Positions 52,210 to 64,000 of a DNA stretch of 64,000 nt are shown here, piece by piece (the stretch's first letter is position 1; each line of letters starts with the position of its first letter). Below the pieces are notes generated by a model that was not told where the DNA came from, made no database searches, and saw nothing but the letters and a program-made list of their open reading frames with translations. The stretch spans positions 24,180 through 88,179 of the forward strand of contig CAMCBU010000007.1 of assembly GCA_945873095.1 (NCBI GenBank), written 5' to 3'. The stretch comes from Klebsiella pneumoniae (lineage in GTDB: Bacteria; Pseudomonadota; Gammaproteobacteria; Steroidobacterales; Steroidobacteraceae). The position numbers and the translations under genes are program-made.

Positions 52210-53505
52210 ATGCCGACCGACCACACTTCGCCGCTCGACGCCGAACTCAAGCCACCCGCGCATTTGGCGGATATCCTGACGCGCGTGCGTGCGCTGCACC
52301 GCGACGAGGTTGTGCCGCGTGAGGAGGCTCTCAAACATCGCCTGGAGGACGAACGGCTGTTCCTCGATGCCGATGGCAAATTGCATCCCGAGATCCTCGC
52401 CGCTCGACGTGAAATCATGCGCGCGGCCGGCAAGGCCGGTGTTTACAGCGCGCACTTACCGACTCATCTCGGCGGTGGCGGCCTCGGTCGCACCGACATG
52501 ATCTACGTCGAGGAACAAGTCTATGGTTACGGCTGCGGCCTCAACCCGGCGCTGCTCTCGTGGTCCGAGGGCGCAACGCCGCGGCTGTTGTATTGCCACG
52601 ATCATCAACGCGAACAATTCACTCAACCGCTCGTTCGCGGCGAGAAGACCAGTCTGCACGCGGTCACCGAAGCCGGTGCGGGATCCAACCTGTTCGATAT
52701 GAAGACCCACGCGCGCCAGCGCGGTGACGATTGGGTTCTCAACGGATCCAAGGCGTACATCACCAACGCCTTCGATGCAGATGTCGTGCAAGTGCTGGCC
52801 ATGACCGATCCGGGCGCCGGACGGCGAAGCTTCACCTACTTCATGTTCGACGCACGCGAGATGCTGGGGCGTGGCTATCGGACAGGTCGCCTCTACCAAA
52901 CCATGTTTGGCGACGGGTACACCGGCGAATTGTTCTTCGAGGATCTGGTGCTGCCCTCCAGCGCCGTCATCGGCGAGGTTGGTCAAGGCTTCGACATCGC
53001 GGTTATGTCGTTCAACTACACGCGGATGCGGCGCGCCGGCATGTGCTCGGGTTGGTCGAAATACCTGATCGAGCGCAGCCTCGAGCGGGTGCAAAGCCGA
53101 CAGATCGGCGACCGACCGCTCGGCGCCAATCAAGGTATCCAATGGATGATTGCGGATATGTATCTCGATTGGTTACAGACCCGATCGCTGTCACTCGAGG
53201 TGGCGCGCAGCATCGACACGCCGGGCCCTTGGTACGCCTTGCCGCGGCCGAAAGACGAGATCCGACGGATCTGTGCCTTGAAGCTCAGTAACGACGAGTC
53301 TTTCTACCGCGTTGCCGATCGCGCCTTGCAAGTGCACGGCGGCTTCGGCGTGATGCGCAATAACCCGATCAACAAGCTGTTCCAAATCGCGCGCAACTTG
53401 CGAATTCCGGGCGGCACCGACGAGGTTCAACGCACCACGATTGCCGAGACGTTAGGACTGCGCTTCGACACCTCCAAGTCGCAACCGGTCAAACCGATTC
53501 AGTGA
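52210..53505 (+). CDS. Acyl-CoA dehydrogenase-fold protein lacking the usual catalytic Glu
   Basis: 431-residue flavoprotein. ACAD blocks are AVTEAGAGSNLFDMKTHARQ, DDWVLNGSKAYITNAFDAD, FNYTRMRRAGMCSGWSKYLIERS and QVHGGFGVMRNNPINKLFQIARNLRI. At the position of MCAD Glu376 it reads IPGGTDEVQRTTIAE, with Gly for Glu, and the alternative IVD-type position (NYTRM) is Thr. It may therefore be a reductase-like or otherwise divergent member. ATG 52210 is preferred (GAGGAG 11 nt upstream); GTG 52198 overlaps the previous stop. Fourth gene of the selD operon. Confidence 0.85.
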   Translation: MPTDHTSPLDAELKPPAHLADILTRVRALHRDEVVPREEALKHRLEDERLFLDADGKLHPEILAARREIMRAAGKAGVYSAHLPTHLGGGGLGRTDMIYVEEQVYGYGCGLNPALLSWSEGATPRLLYCHDHQREQFTQPLVRGEKTSLHAVTEAGAGSNLFDMKTHARQRGDDWVLNGSKAYITNAFDADVVQVLAMTDPGAGRRSFTYFMFDAREMLGRGYRTGRLYQTMFGDGYTGELFFEDLVLPSSAVIGEVGQGFDIAVMSFNYTRMRRAGMCSGWSKYLIERSLERVQSRQIGDRPLGANQGIQWMIADMYLDWLQTRSLSLEVARSIDTPGPWYALPRPKDEIRRICALKLSNDESFYRVADRALQVHGGFGVMRNNPINKLFQIARNLRIPGGTDEVQRTTIAETLGLRFDTSKSQPVKPIQ

Positions 53506-54539
53506 CCGACGAGACTGAGCCGATGACCGAGGTCGTTGAGTCCGCGCATGACGCGCCGTTCCGTTTGCGCGCACTGGCGAGCTGTGGCGGTTGCGCCGCG
53601 AAGTCGCCACCGGAGTTGGTGTCGCTGTTGGTGAAGACCGCGGCGGCTACCAATCTGACGAGCGGTAACGCGCTCGTCGGGCTCCAACCCGCCGATGATG
53701 CCGTCGTCTACCCGCTCAACGAGGAGCGGGCCTTGGTGGCGAGCATCGATTTTTTTCCGCCCGTGGTGGATGACCCGAACGACTACGGGACCATCGCAGC
53801 AGCCAACGCGGTCAGTGACATCTACGCCATGGGCGCGGACGTCGTCATCGCACTGACGGTCTGCGGATTCCCGTCGGCGGTTCCGAGCTCCGTCGTGACC
53901 GAAGTCAACCGAGCCGCCGCCGCGCTCATCGCTGCTTGCGGGGGTGCAGTTCTCGGCGGGCATTCGATACGTTGTGCCGAACCGGTGTTCGGTCTGTGCG
54001 TGATCGGCTTCGTCCACCCGGAGCACATTTGGCGAAAATCCGGTGCTCGCGAGGGCGATATTTTGATGCTGTCGAAACCACTGGGAACCGGCCTGCTGCT
54101 CTCGAGCCAATCCCCCGAGTATCTACCGGGCGCCGTGCAGCTGATGCGCGAAACCAATCGTATCGCTGCCGCGGCGTTGCGATCCCCCGAGTCTCGACCG
54201 CATGCGGTGACCGATGTGACCGGATACGGCTTGCTCGGTCACGCGGGTGAGATGGCGCTACAGTCCGGCGTCGATCTCGTGCTCGAGACGCGCCGATTAC
54301 CGCTATTGCCGGGCGCCTTGGCAGCAGCGGCTGCCGGTGTGAAAACCTCGGCGCACCGATACGCTCGTTCCGACTTGCCGGATGTCGATCCGACCACACT
54401 GGCGATCTTGCAAGACCCGCAAACCTCAGGTGGTCTCTTGGCAGCCGTGCCCCGCAACAGGGTCGCAGCGCTCGAGACCGCCGGTTTCGTCAGGATTGGT
54501 GTCGCCCGCGCCGGATCCGGTCGGGTGCTCGTTCATTAG
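53502..54539 (+). CDS. selD: Selenide, water dikinase (selenophosphate synthetase)
   Basis: 345 residues. SelD makes selenophosphate from selenide and ATP. The catalytic loop is ASCGGCAAKSPPE, with Cys31 and Lys34 aligning with E. coli Cys17 and Lys20. Other blocks are LQPADDAVVYPL, SIDFFPPVVDDPNDYGTIAAANAVSDIYAMG, LGGHSIRCAEPVFGLCVIG, DVTGYGLLGHAGEMA and LQDPQTSGGLLAAV. The GTG start overlaps the acyl-CoA dehydrogenase stop (GTGA); ATG 53523 is possible. No selA, selB, selU or senB is in the window. The 3' end overlaps otsA by 50 bases. Its operon partners suggest a dedicated selenium-using pathway. Confidence 0.93.
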   Translation: MTDETEPMTEVVESAHDAPFRLRALASCGGCAAKSPPELVSLLVKTAAATNLTSGNALVGLQPADDAVVYPLNEERALVASIDFFPPVVDDPNDYGTIAAANAVSDIYAMGADVVIALTVCGFPSAVPSSVVTEVNRAAAALIAACGGAVLGGHSIRCAEPVFGLCVIGFVHPEHIWRKSGAREGDILMLSKPLGTGLLLSSQSPEYLPGAVQLMRETNRIAAAALRSPESRPHAVTDVTGYGLLGHAGEMALQSGVDLVLETRRLPLLPGALAAAAAGVKTSAHRYARSDLPDVDPTTLAILQDPQTSGGLLAAVPRNRVAALETAGFVRIGVARAGSGRVLVH

Positions 54540-55857
54540 CGCTGCGCACCTCGAGCAAGCGATCGATGAAGCGCTCACGCCAACGCGGCAATTCGTTCCG
54601 ACGCAACGCACCGAGCAACCTTTGATGCCGCTCGCGACGCTCCGACAAGGGCATGTTGATCGCGCGGCGTAGCGCCTCGAGCAGATCGCGTTCGTCAGCC
54701 GTTTGCACCAACACGGCAGCCTCCAATTCCACCGCGGCGCCGGCACCGTGCGAGAGCACGAGGACACCCGGATTCTCCTCCGGCTGCACCGCCACGAATT
54801 CTTTTGCCAACAGGTTCATTCCATCATGCCGAGGCGTTACCAAGCCAATGTCAGCCTTCGCCAGAATTCCCATCAACTCAGCGTGAGGCACGGCTGCAAA
54901 GATACACCGTAGCGTATCGAAATACTTTGAGGTTGCCAGATCGCTGCGCAGCCGCTCCTGCAACCGACGATGCGCAGCAAGTTCCAGTCGCGACGGCGTG
55001 ACGAACTGCAGATAACTCGGATAATTCCCGGCAGGAAAATCCCTCAGCCATTCGCGGTAGGCACGCCAGCGCTGCGGCAACGCTTTGCTGTCATCCAGAC
55101 GATCCGCGCCCACGATGCGCACCGCAGACCGACCGGCCGACCACCAGCGCGTCACGGCCTCATCGCTCATCGCCGCGGCAGCGCGACGGAGCGAATCCAC
55201 CGCGACGCCCACCGGGAACACGCCTGTGGCGACGCCATCACCGCTCATCGCCCCAGCACTCGAGTAGCGGCGCGCTGCGTCTTCAAAAGCCGACAGATCC
55301 CGGGGCGTTTGAAAGCCGAGCAAATCGTAGGCCGATAAATTCTCGAGCAGCTCCCGACTCACCGCATCGTCAGGCAGCGCGGGAAACGGCACGTGCAAAA
55401 AATGACCGATCGGGTTTCGACAGCCCGCTTGTCGCAAAAAGTGACCGAGCGGCAGCAAGTGGTAATCATGGATCCACAAAACATCGTCACGCCGTAGCAA
55501 CGGCTGAAGTTGTTTTGCCATACGCGCGTTCACACGTCGATAGGCGCGATACCACGCATCGTTCTGACCATATGGGTCCGGGTGCCGTCCGTGGCTCAGC
55601 GGCCAAAGCACCCGATTGCAAAATCCAAGGTAGTAGTCGCGATGATCCTCGCTCGACAAATCGACGATTGCATAGTCGATCCCGTTTCTTTGATGTCTTC
55701 GTGGCGTATCACCGCCGGAGTCGATCTCGCCACTCCAACCAAACCAAAGGCTGTGAGTGTTGGACAGCGTCGCAGCCAGACTGATCGCGAGCCCGCCCGG
55801 CGCCGCATCCCCTGGGGGAAGATCGACTCGGTTGGAGACCACCACCAAGCGAGTCAT
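54490..55857 (-). CDS. otsA: Trehalose-6-phosphate synthase-like glycosyltransferase (GT20)
   Basis: 455 residues. It has RLVVVSNRV, LWFGWSGE, YYLGFCNRVLWP, DDVLWIHDYHLLPLG, GHFLHVPFP, YDLLGFQTPRD, ADRLDDSKALPQRW and HDGMNLLAKEFVA, retaining the E. coli OtsA residues for UDP-glucose (Arg and Lys of DRLDDSK, Asp of DGMN) and glucose-6-phosphate (Arg of SNR, Trp of VLWP). The segment before ADIGLVTP is shortened and lacks the canonical NGxxGxxxWxP stretch. Trehalose-6-phosphate is the likely product, but a different acceptor is possible. Last gene of the isochorismatase-otsB-otsA operon. Confidence 0.85.
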   Translation of the reverse strand: MTRLVVVSNRVDLPPGDAAPGGLAISLAATLSNTHSLWFGWSGEIDSGGDTPRRHQRNGIDYAIVDLSSEDHRDYYLGFCNRVLWPLSHGRHPDPYGQNDAWYRAYRRVNARMAKQLQPLLRRDDVLWIHDYHLLPLGHFLRQAGCRNPIGHFLHVPFPALPDDAVSRELLENLSAYDLLGFQTPRDLSAFEDAARRYSSAGAMSGDGVATGVFPVGVAVDSLRRAAAAMSDEAVTRWWSAGRSAVRIVGADRLDDSKALPQRWRAYREWLRDFPAGNYPSYLQFVTPSRLELAAHRRLQERLRSDLATSKYFDTLRCIFAAVPHAELMGILAKADIGLVTPRHDGMNLLAKEFVAVQPEENPGVLVLSHGAGAAVELEAAVLVQTADERDLLEALRRAINMPLSERRERHQRLLGALRRNELPRWRERFIDRLLEVRSANERAPDRIRRGRHQS

Positions 55858-56612
55858 GTCGACTCACGACCGTCGGCTAGCTGCGTCAGCCAGTGGCGCA
55901 ATGCGCTCGGGTCCGCGAAGCGAAAGCGCGCGTGGAGTCGATCTCCAACCACGATCGCGATGCCACCGCGACGCTCGGTGATCTCGATCGCCGGCGCATC
56001 GGCCGTATCGTCACCGACATAAATCGGCACACGATCCAGAAAGGGCGACTCGCTCAAAAACGCCTCGACGGCCGTGCCTTTGTCGTCACCTCGGCAACGA
56101 ACCTCGACAACGAGCGCACCGCAGAGCAACTCCAGCTCCGGCGGGAGGATCGCCTCGAGCTCGGCGAGTTCGTCGCGTGTGGGCGCCCATCGTGACTGCG
56201 CGCTGCGAAAATGCAGCGCTAACGCGAGTCCTTTATCTTCCAACATCACGCCGGGCTGCTGGTCGACCCAGCGCTGGAAGTGTGCGCGAATTCGGCCACT
56301 GCATAGGGCGAACCGTCGCGTCGATGCGTTGGCGCCGATCACCGTGGTGCCCTGCGCGTTACGCCGCACCGTGCCGTGCAAGGCTGCCACCGGCAACTGC
56401 AAAGGGCGCAGCAAGCGATCAACGTCGGCCAGTGCGCGACCGGTGACCAGCGCCAGTGCTCCGTCAAATCGCTGCGTCAGGGCGGCCAGCAGGGAAACGA
56501 GATCGGGCGTGACGAGCACCGACTGGGGAGCGGGTGCGAAGTCGACCAACGTCCCATCGAAATCGAGAAACAAACACGCCTGCGGCGGGATGCTCGCGGG
56601 ACCACCGCTCAC
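55854..56612 (-). CDS. otsB: Trehalose-6-phosphate phosphatase (HAD family)
   Basis: 252 residues. HAD motif I LFLDFDGTLVDFAP (about 13-26), motif II ALVTGRALADVD, the OtsB cap region with LEDKGLALALHFR, and motifs III/IV in CRGDDKGTAVEAFL and PIYVGDDTADAPAI. It dephosphorylates the OtsA product. The GTG start overlaps the isochorismatase-like stop (GTGA) and its stop overlaps the otsA start (ATGA), so the three genes are tightly coupled. An in-frame ATG at 56666 lies inside the upstream gene. Confidence 0.9.
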   Translation of the reverse strand: MSGGPASIPPQACLFLDFDGTLVDFAPAPQSVLVTPDLVSLLAALTQRFDGALALVTGRALADVDRLLRPLQLPVAALHGTVRRNAQGTTVIGANASTRRFALCSGRIRAHFQRWVDQQPGVMLEDKGLALALHFRSAQSRWAPTRDELAELEAILPPELELLCGALVVEVRCRGDDKGTAVEAFLSESPFLDRVPIYVGDDTADAPAIEITERRGGIAIVVGDRLHARFRFADPSALRHWLTQLADGREST

Positions 56613-57289
56613 GGCGTTCGCTGCAGCTCCGCAATCACCTCGGCCGTCGTGGCCACACGCCCCCACAGTCGCCGAAAGGTCTTCAAGGTCGCTTCCTGCA
56701 TTTCGTCCGAGCAGGTGCCCGTGGCATCACTCACCATGACGACACCATATTGCCGATCGCTCGCCTCCTGCGCCGTCATCCCCACGCAATTGTTGGTCGA
56801 GACACCGGTGACGACAACATTGCGGATGTGCATGCTGCGCAGGTGGGCATCGATACCCGTCGAGCCGAAGGCGCCCATGGTGTTTTTATTGAGAACGAGA
56901 TCACCCGATAACGGTTTGAGCTCATCGACGATGTCGTGCTCGCGTTGACCAACCGTGTTGTTGGTGGCGATGAGCCACTCGCGCATGTGCCGCGGTGCAT
57001 CGCTGAAATCGGGTAGTTCACAACCATAGGTCACATAGATCACCCGCGCACCCACCCGACGAAAATGCTCTGCAAGTCGCTTGGAGTTCGGTACTACCAA
57101 TTGATCGATCCGATCGAATCGATAGGCGGCACTGTCGAGCGTTCCGGCAGCGGCGAGCAGTTTTCCGAGTCCGTGATGACGACTGCCGCTCGCGTACTGA
57201 ACGTCCACGATCACCAAAGCCGTATCGTCCGGCGCGAGCCGGAACTGACGCGTATAGGAGTCGATGTAGGCAGGATTCACGGCAGCCAT
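56609..57289 (-). CDS. Isochorismatase-like cysteine hydrolase
   Basis: 226 residues of the isochorismatase superfamily. The catalytic triad is visible: Asp29 in ALVIVDVQYA, Lys135 in LVLNKNTMGAF, and Cys168 in VVVTGVSTNNCVGMTAQEA. Members with Asp-Lys-Cys usually hydrolyse amides (ureidoacrylate, nicotinamide, biuret, N-carbamoyl compounds), and isochorismatase proper lacks the Cys. Substrate unknown. ATG 57289 follows GAGAGG. It heads an operon with otsB and otsA, downstream of the second copy of the palindromic operator, so it is probably co-regulated with the selD operon. Confidence 0.85.
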   Translation of the reverse strand: MAAVNPAYIDSYTRQFRLAPDDTALVIVDVQYASGSRHHGLGKLLAAAGTLDSAAYRFDRIDQLVVPNSKRLAEHFRRVGARVIYVTYGCELPDFSDAPRHMREWLIATNNTVGQREHDIVDELKPLSGDLVLNKNTMGAFGSTGIDAHLRSMHIRNVVVTGVSTNNCVGMTAQEASDRQYGVVMVSDATGTCSDEMQEATLKTFRRLWGRVATTAEVIAELQRTP

Positions 57290-57315
57290 GGTCTTAACCT
57301 CTCAATTTCAGCCTA

Positions 57316-57327
57316 ATGTCCGGACAT
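57316..57327. promoter_or_regulatory. Palindromic operator, copy 2
   Basis: ATGTCCGGACAT, a perfect 12-bp palindrome identical to the core at 48844-48855. It lies 26 bases upstream of the isochorismatase-like ATG and about 107 bases upstream of czcC. It most likely controls the leftward operon. Confidence 0.65.
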
Positions 57328-57434
57328 GTTAGCCGAAAAAACGCAGCGACCGGCACGCCCGAGGCGATACCAAGGTCGCAAGCGTCGTGAATTCGAAGAC
57401 CGTACAATCGACTCGGTAAGACGAGGAGACGCCC

Positions 57435-58678
57435 GTGCGAGTTTCGAGAGTTTTTTCCGTCCTGCTGTTGTTCGCTTTCTCGGTTGTCGGCCACTCGGTT
57501 GTCGGTCGCTCAGCGGAGCCACTCACCTTGACGGCGGCGGTCGAGAAAACACTGCGTAGCAACCCGGATTTGGCCGCACTACCCGCCCGCAAACTCGAAC
57601 AAAGCGCCCGCATCGAGCTCGCAGGCCTGCGACCGCCATTGACGCTCGACGCGCAAATCGAGAACGCCCTCGGCTCCGGTGCCTATCGCGACTTGGACGG
57701 CGCCGAAACAAGCCTGTCGCTCTCGCAGGTCATCGAGCTCGGCGACCAACGTCGCAAGCGGCTCGCCGCGGCTCGCGGCGAGATGGACACGCTGGAGCTT
57801 GCACAAACCGTCGCGCAACTCGATGTTGTCGCCGAGACGACCCGCCGCTACATCGAGCTTGCCAGCGAAGAGCAACAACGCATTCTCGCCACGCAATGGC
57901 TCGCCGCCTGCCAGCGCAAGATGAGCGAAGTCGAGCGTCGAGTCAAAGCGGCTCGAGATCCCGAAGTCGAACTCGCCCGAGCCCAAATCGATCTGTCACG
58001 CGCCGAGCTCGGTGTCAGAGTTGCCGCGGATCGCGTGCGGATCGCGCAGCGCAAACTCGCAGCCATGTGGGGAGCCGCCGAACCGGACTTCGAGCGGATC
58101 GAGGCGAATCTCTTCGATCTGCCCAATATCGAAGCTTTGCAGCAACGCACGGAGCAGATCGCACGCAGTGCCGACTTCCAGTTGTTCGCCACGGAAATTC
58201 GTCAGCGCCAAGCCGAAGTGGAACTGGCGAAGGCCCAAGCACGCGCCACCATCACCGTCAGTGCTGGAATACGTCGTCTGGATGCGACGGGCGATCAAGC
58301 CTTGATAGCCGGATTTTCTATGCCGCTAGCGAACGCGCGTTACGCGCAGCCGCGGATCACCGAAGCCCAGGCACGGCGCGACGGCGTGGAACGTGAGCGT
58401 GATGCCGCGCTGATCAAAGCTCGCGCGAGTCTCTTTGAGCTCGCCGCGCGTCTGCGGCACGCCGTCGAGGAGGCGCAAACGCTGCGCGATGACTGGTTGC
58501 CGCGCATGGAGAGCGCCGTCAAGGCGACTGAATACGCTTGGCAGCGTGGCCGGTATGGCTATATCGAGCTGACCGAAGCGCAGCGCGAGCAACTCGCGCT
58601 GCGCCTAGCGCTGGTCAGCGCTGCGACCAATGCGCATCTGTATCGCATCGAGATTGAAAGACTGACGGGAGACTCACC

Positions 58679-58682
<4 letters not shown>
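57435..58682 (+). CDS. czcC: Outer-membrane channel of heavy-metal efflux (CzcC-like)
   Basis: 415-residue TolC-family protein with a signal peptide (about 1-27). The repeat halves include LRSNPDLAALPARKLEQSARIELAGLRP and LAQVIELG-like SLSQVIELGDQRRKRL, common in CzcC. The start is GTG with GAGGAG 6 nt upstream. A TACAAT hexamer about 27 bases upstream may be its -10. It overlaps czcB by ATGA. Together with the HME-type pump it forms a tripartite cation exporter across both membranes. Confidence 0.88.
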
Positions 58683-63047
<4,365 letters not shown>

Positions 63048-63048
<1 letters not shown>

Positions 63049-64000
63049 TGACGCAGATCGTTTGGTTCAAGCGTGACCTGCGTTGGCACGATCATGCCGC
63101 GCTCGCGGCCGCTGCGGCGCGCGGGCCCGTGCTCGCGTTGTACGTGATCGAACCGGACTTATGGCAACAACCCGATAGTTCATCGCGCCACTGGCAATTC
63201 ATTCGTGAGAGCCTGATCGATCTCTCGCACGCGTTGCGACGCTTGGGTGGCGAGCTCGTCATACGAATTGGCAGTCTGACGCAGGTTCTACAGCAGCTGC
63301 GACAGACCTGCGGTGCATTCGAACTGCACTCCCACGAGGAGACCGGCAACGCGTGGGGCTACGCGCGTGACCTGCACGTTGCCAAGTGGTGCGCCGAGAA
63401 TGGCGTCATCTGGCATGAGTACCCGTCTAATGGCGTCATCCGTCGCCTCGGCAATCGAGATCGCTGGGCTGCTCTGCGCAATGCGACGATGGCAAGGCCG
63501 CCAGTGTCACTACCGACCGTCATTTCTTTTGCGTCGATACCGGACACTCTCTCCGCGATACCGATACCCGAGGTTACCGACCCGCGTTTTGGTGCAAGCA
63601 CGCCGCGCGTGCAGCGTGGTGGTCGCACCGAAGCGCTGAAAGTGCTCGCAAGCTTTCTCGACGATCGCTCTGAACGCTACATGACGACGATCTCCAAACC
63701 GGGTGTCTCGGCGCGGCATTGCTCGCGCCTGAGCGCTCACATCGCGTACGGCACACTGTCTGTTCGCGAGATCGAACACGCTCTGCGACGACGCCTCGAT
63801 CACCTCGAGGGCCTCGGCGATCCCGCGAGTTTGCGCTGGGCCCGACAACTGCGAGCCTTTGGCTCACGTCTCGCGTGGCGCTGTCACTTCGTGCAAAAGC
63901 TGGAACAACAACCGGCTATCGAAAAGCACTGCATGCACTCGGCCTTTGAGGGGATGCGTGAAAACGACTTCAGGCAGGACTGGTTCGACGCTTGGTGCGA
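63048..64000 (+). CDS. Photolyase/cryptochrome-family flavoprotein, N-terminal part (cut by window edge)
   Basis: The frame opens at ATG 63048 and is still open at the window end, giving 317 full codons. It starts TQIVWFKRDLRWHDHAALA, the photolyase/cryptochrome N-terminal Rossmann domain, with HSHEETGNAWGYARDLHVAKW and YPSNGVIRRL further on. The FAD-binding domain begins with STPRVQRGGRTEALKVLASF and SARHCSRLSAHIAYGTLSVRE. It is either a light-driven DNA repair enzyme or a cryptochrome-like photoreceptor; the decisive C-terminal residues are outside the window. The one-base overlap with czcA is an odd pairing of metal efflux with photolyase. Confidence 0.88.

Overview
The window is GC-rich, tightly packed chromosomal DNA from a Proteobacterium. 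The gene content (icd-aceK, PotFGHI, Puu genes, RlmKL, homodimeric AceE, SelO, HAE and HME efflux pumps) points to an aerobic heterotrophic gammaproteobacterium. A complete magnesium chelatase (BchH, BchI, BchD) behind a PpsR/CrtJ-type operator suggests it can make bacteriochlorophyll, so an aerobic anoxygenic phototroph is plausible, although no other photosynthesis gene is present. The genus cannot be named from this sequence. No tRNA, rRNA, CRISPR, IS element or prophage was seen, and no gene-free stretch exceeds about 300 bases.

Layout. 0-4.5 kb: 5' end of agmatine deiminase, then icd-aceK and a membrane fatty acid hydroxylase. 4.5-11 kb: bchH diverging from bchI-bchD. 11-22.7 kb: polyamine block with a Cys/Met-type PLP enzyme, potFGHI, the aminotransferase spuC, two gamma-glutamylpolyamine synthetases, the hydrolase puuD and the oxidase puuB. 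22.7-32 kb: a leftward run of puuC, a DnaQ-like exonuclease/GIY-YIG fusion, rlmKL and an HAE-type RND adaptor and pump. 32-34 kb: a TorF-like outer-membrane protein and an acyl-CoA dehydrogenase. 34-36.8 kb: cobalamin riboswitch-btuB-btuM. 36.8-46 kb: selO, a MOSC protein, a fatty acid desaturase, putA and aceE. 46-48.8 kb: a TolC-type protein and a multicopper oxidase. 48.8-57.3 kb: two convergent operons bounded by the same palindromic operator. One holds MmgE/PrpD, an NMNAT-like nucleotidyltransferase, an ApgM-like phosphatase/mutase, an unusual acyl-CoA dehydrogenase and selD; the other holds an isochorismatase-like hydrolase, otsB and otsA. 57.4-63 kb: czcCBA metal efflux. 63-64 kb: 5' part of a photolyase/cryptochrome.

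How the genes work together. Putrescine made from agmatine or imported by PotFGHI can be glutamylated (PuuA), oxidised (PuuB, PuuC) and hydrolysed to GABA (PuuD), with SpuC as a transaminase route. BtuB and BtuM form a B12 uptake route under a B12 riboswitch. The most intriguing unit is 48.84-57.33 kb: selD sits in an operon of unfamiliar composition that shares an operator with a trehalose-type synthase/phosphatase operon. It is a candidate for an undescribed, possibly selenium-linked, pathway.

A second window-wide signal is start-site architecture. Nine transcription-unit starts lack a Shine-Dalgarno sequence and have a -10-like hexamer 6-7 nt before the ATG, as expected for leaderless mRNAs. 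All function calls come from reading protein sequences by eye and from remembered family motifs; no database search was run.
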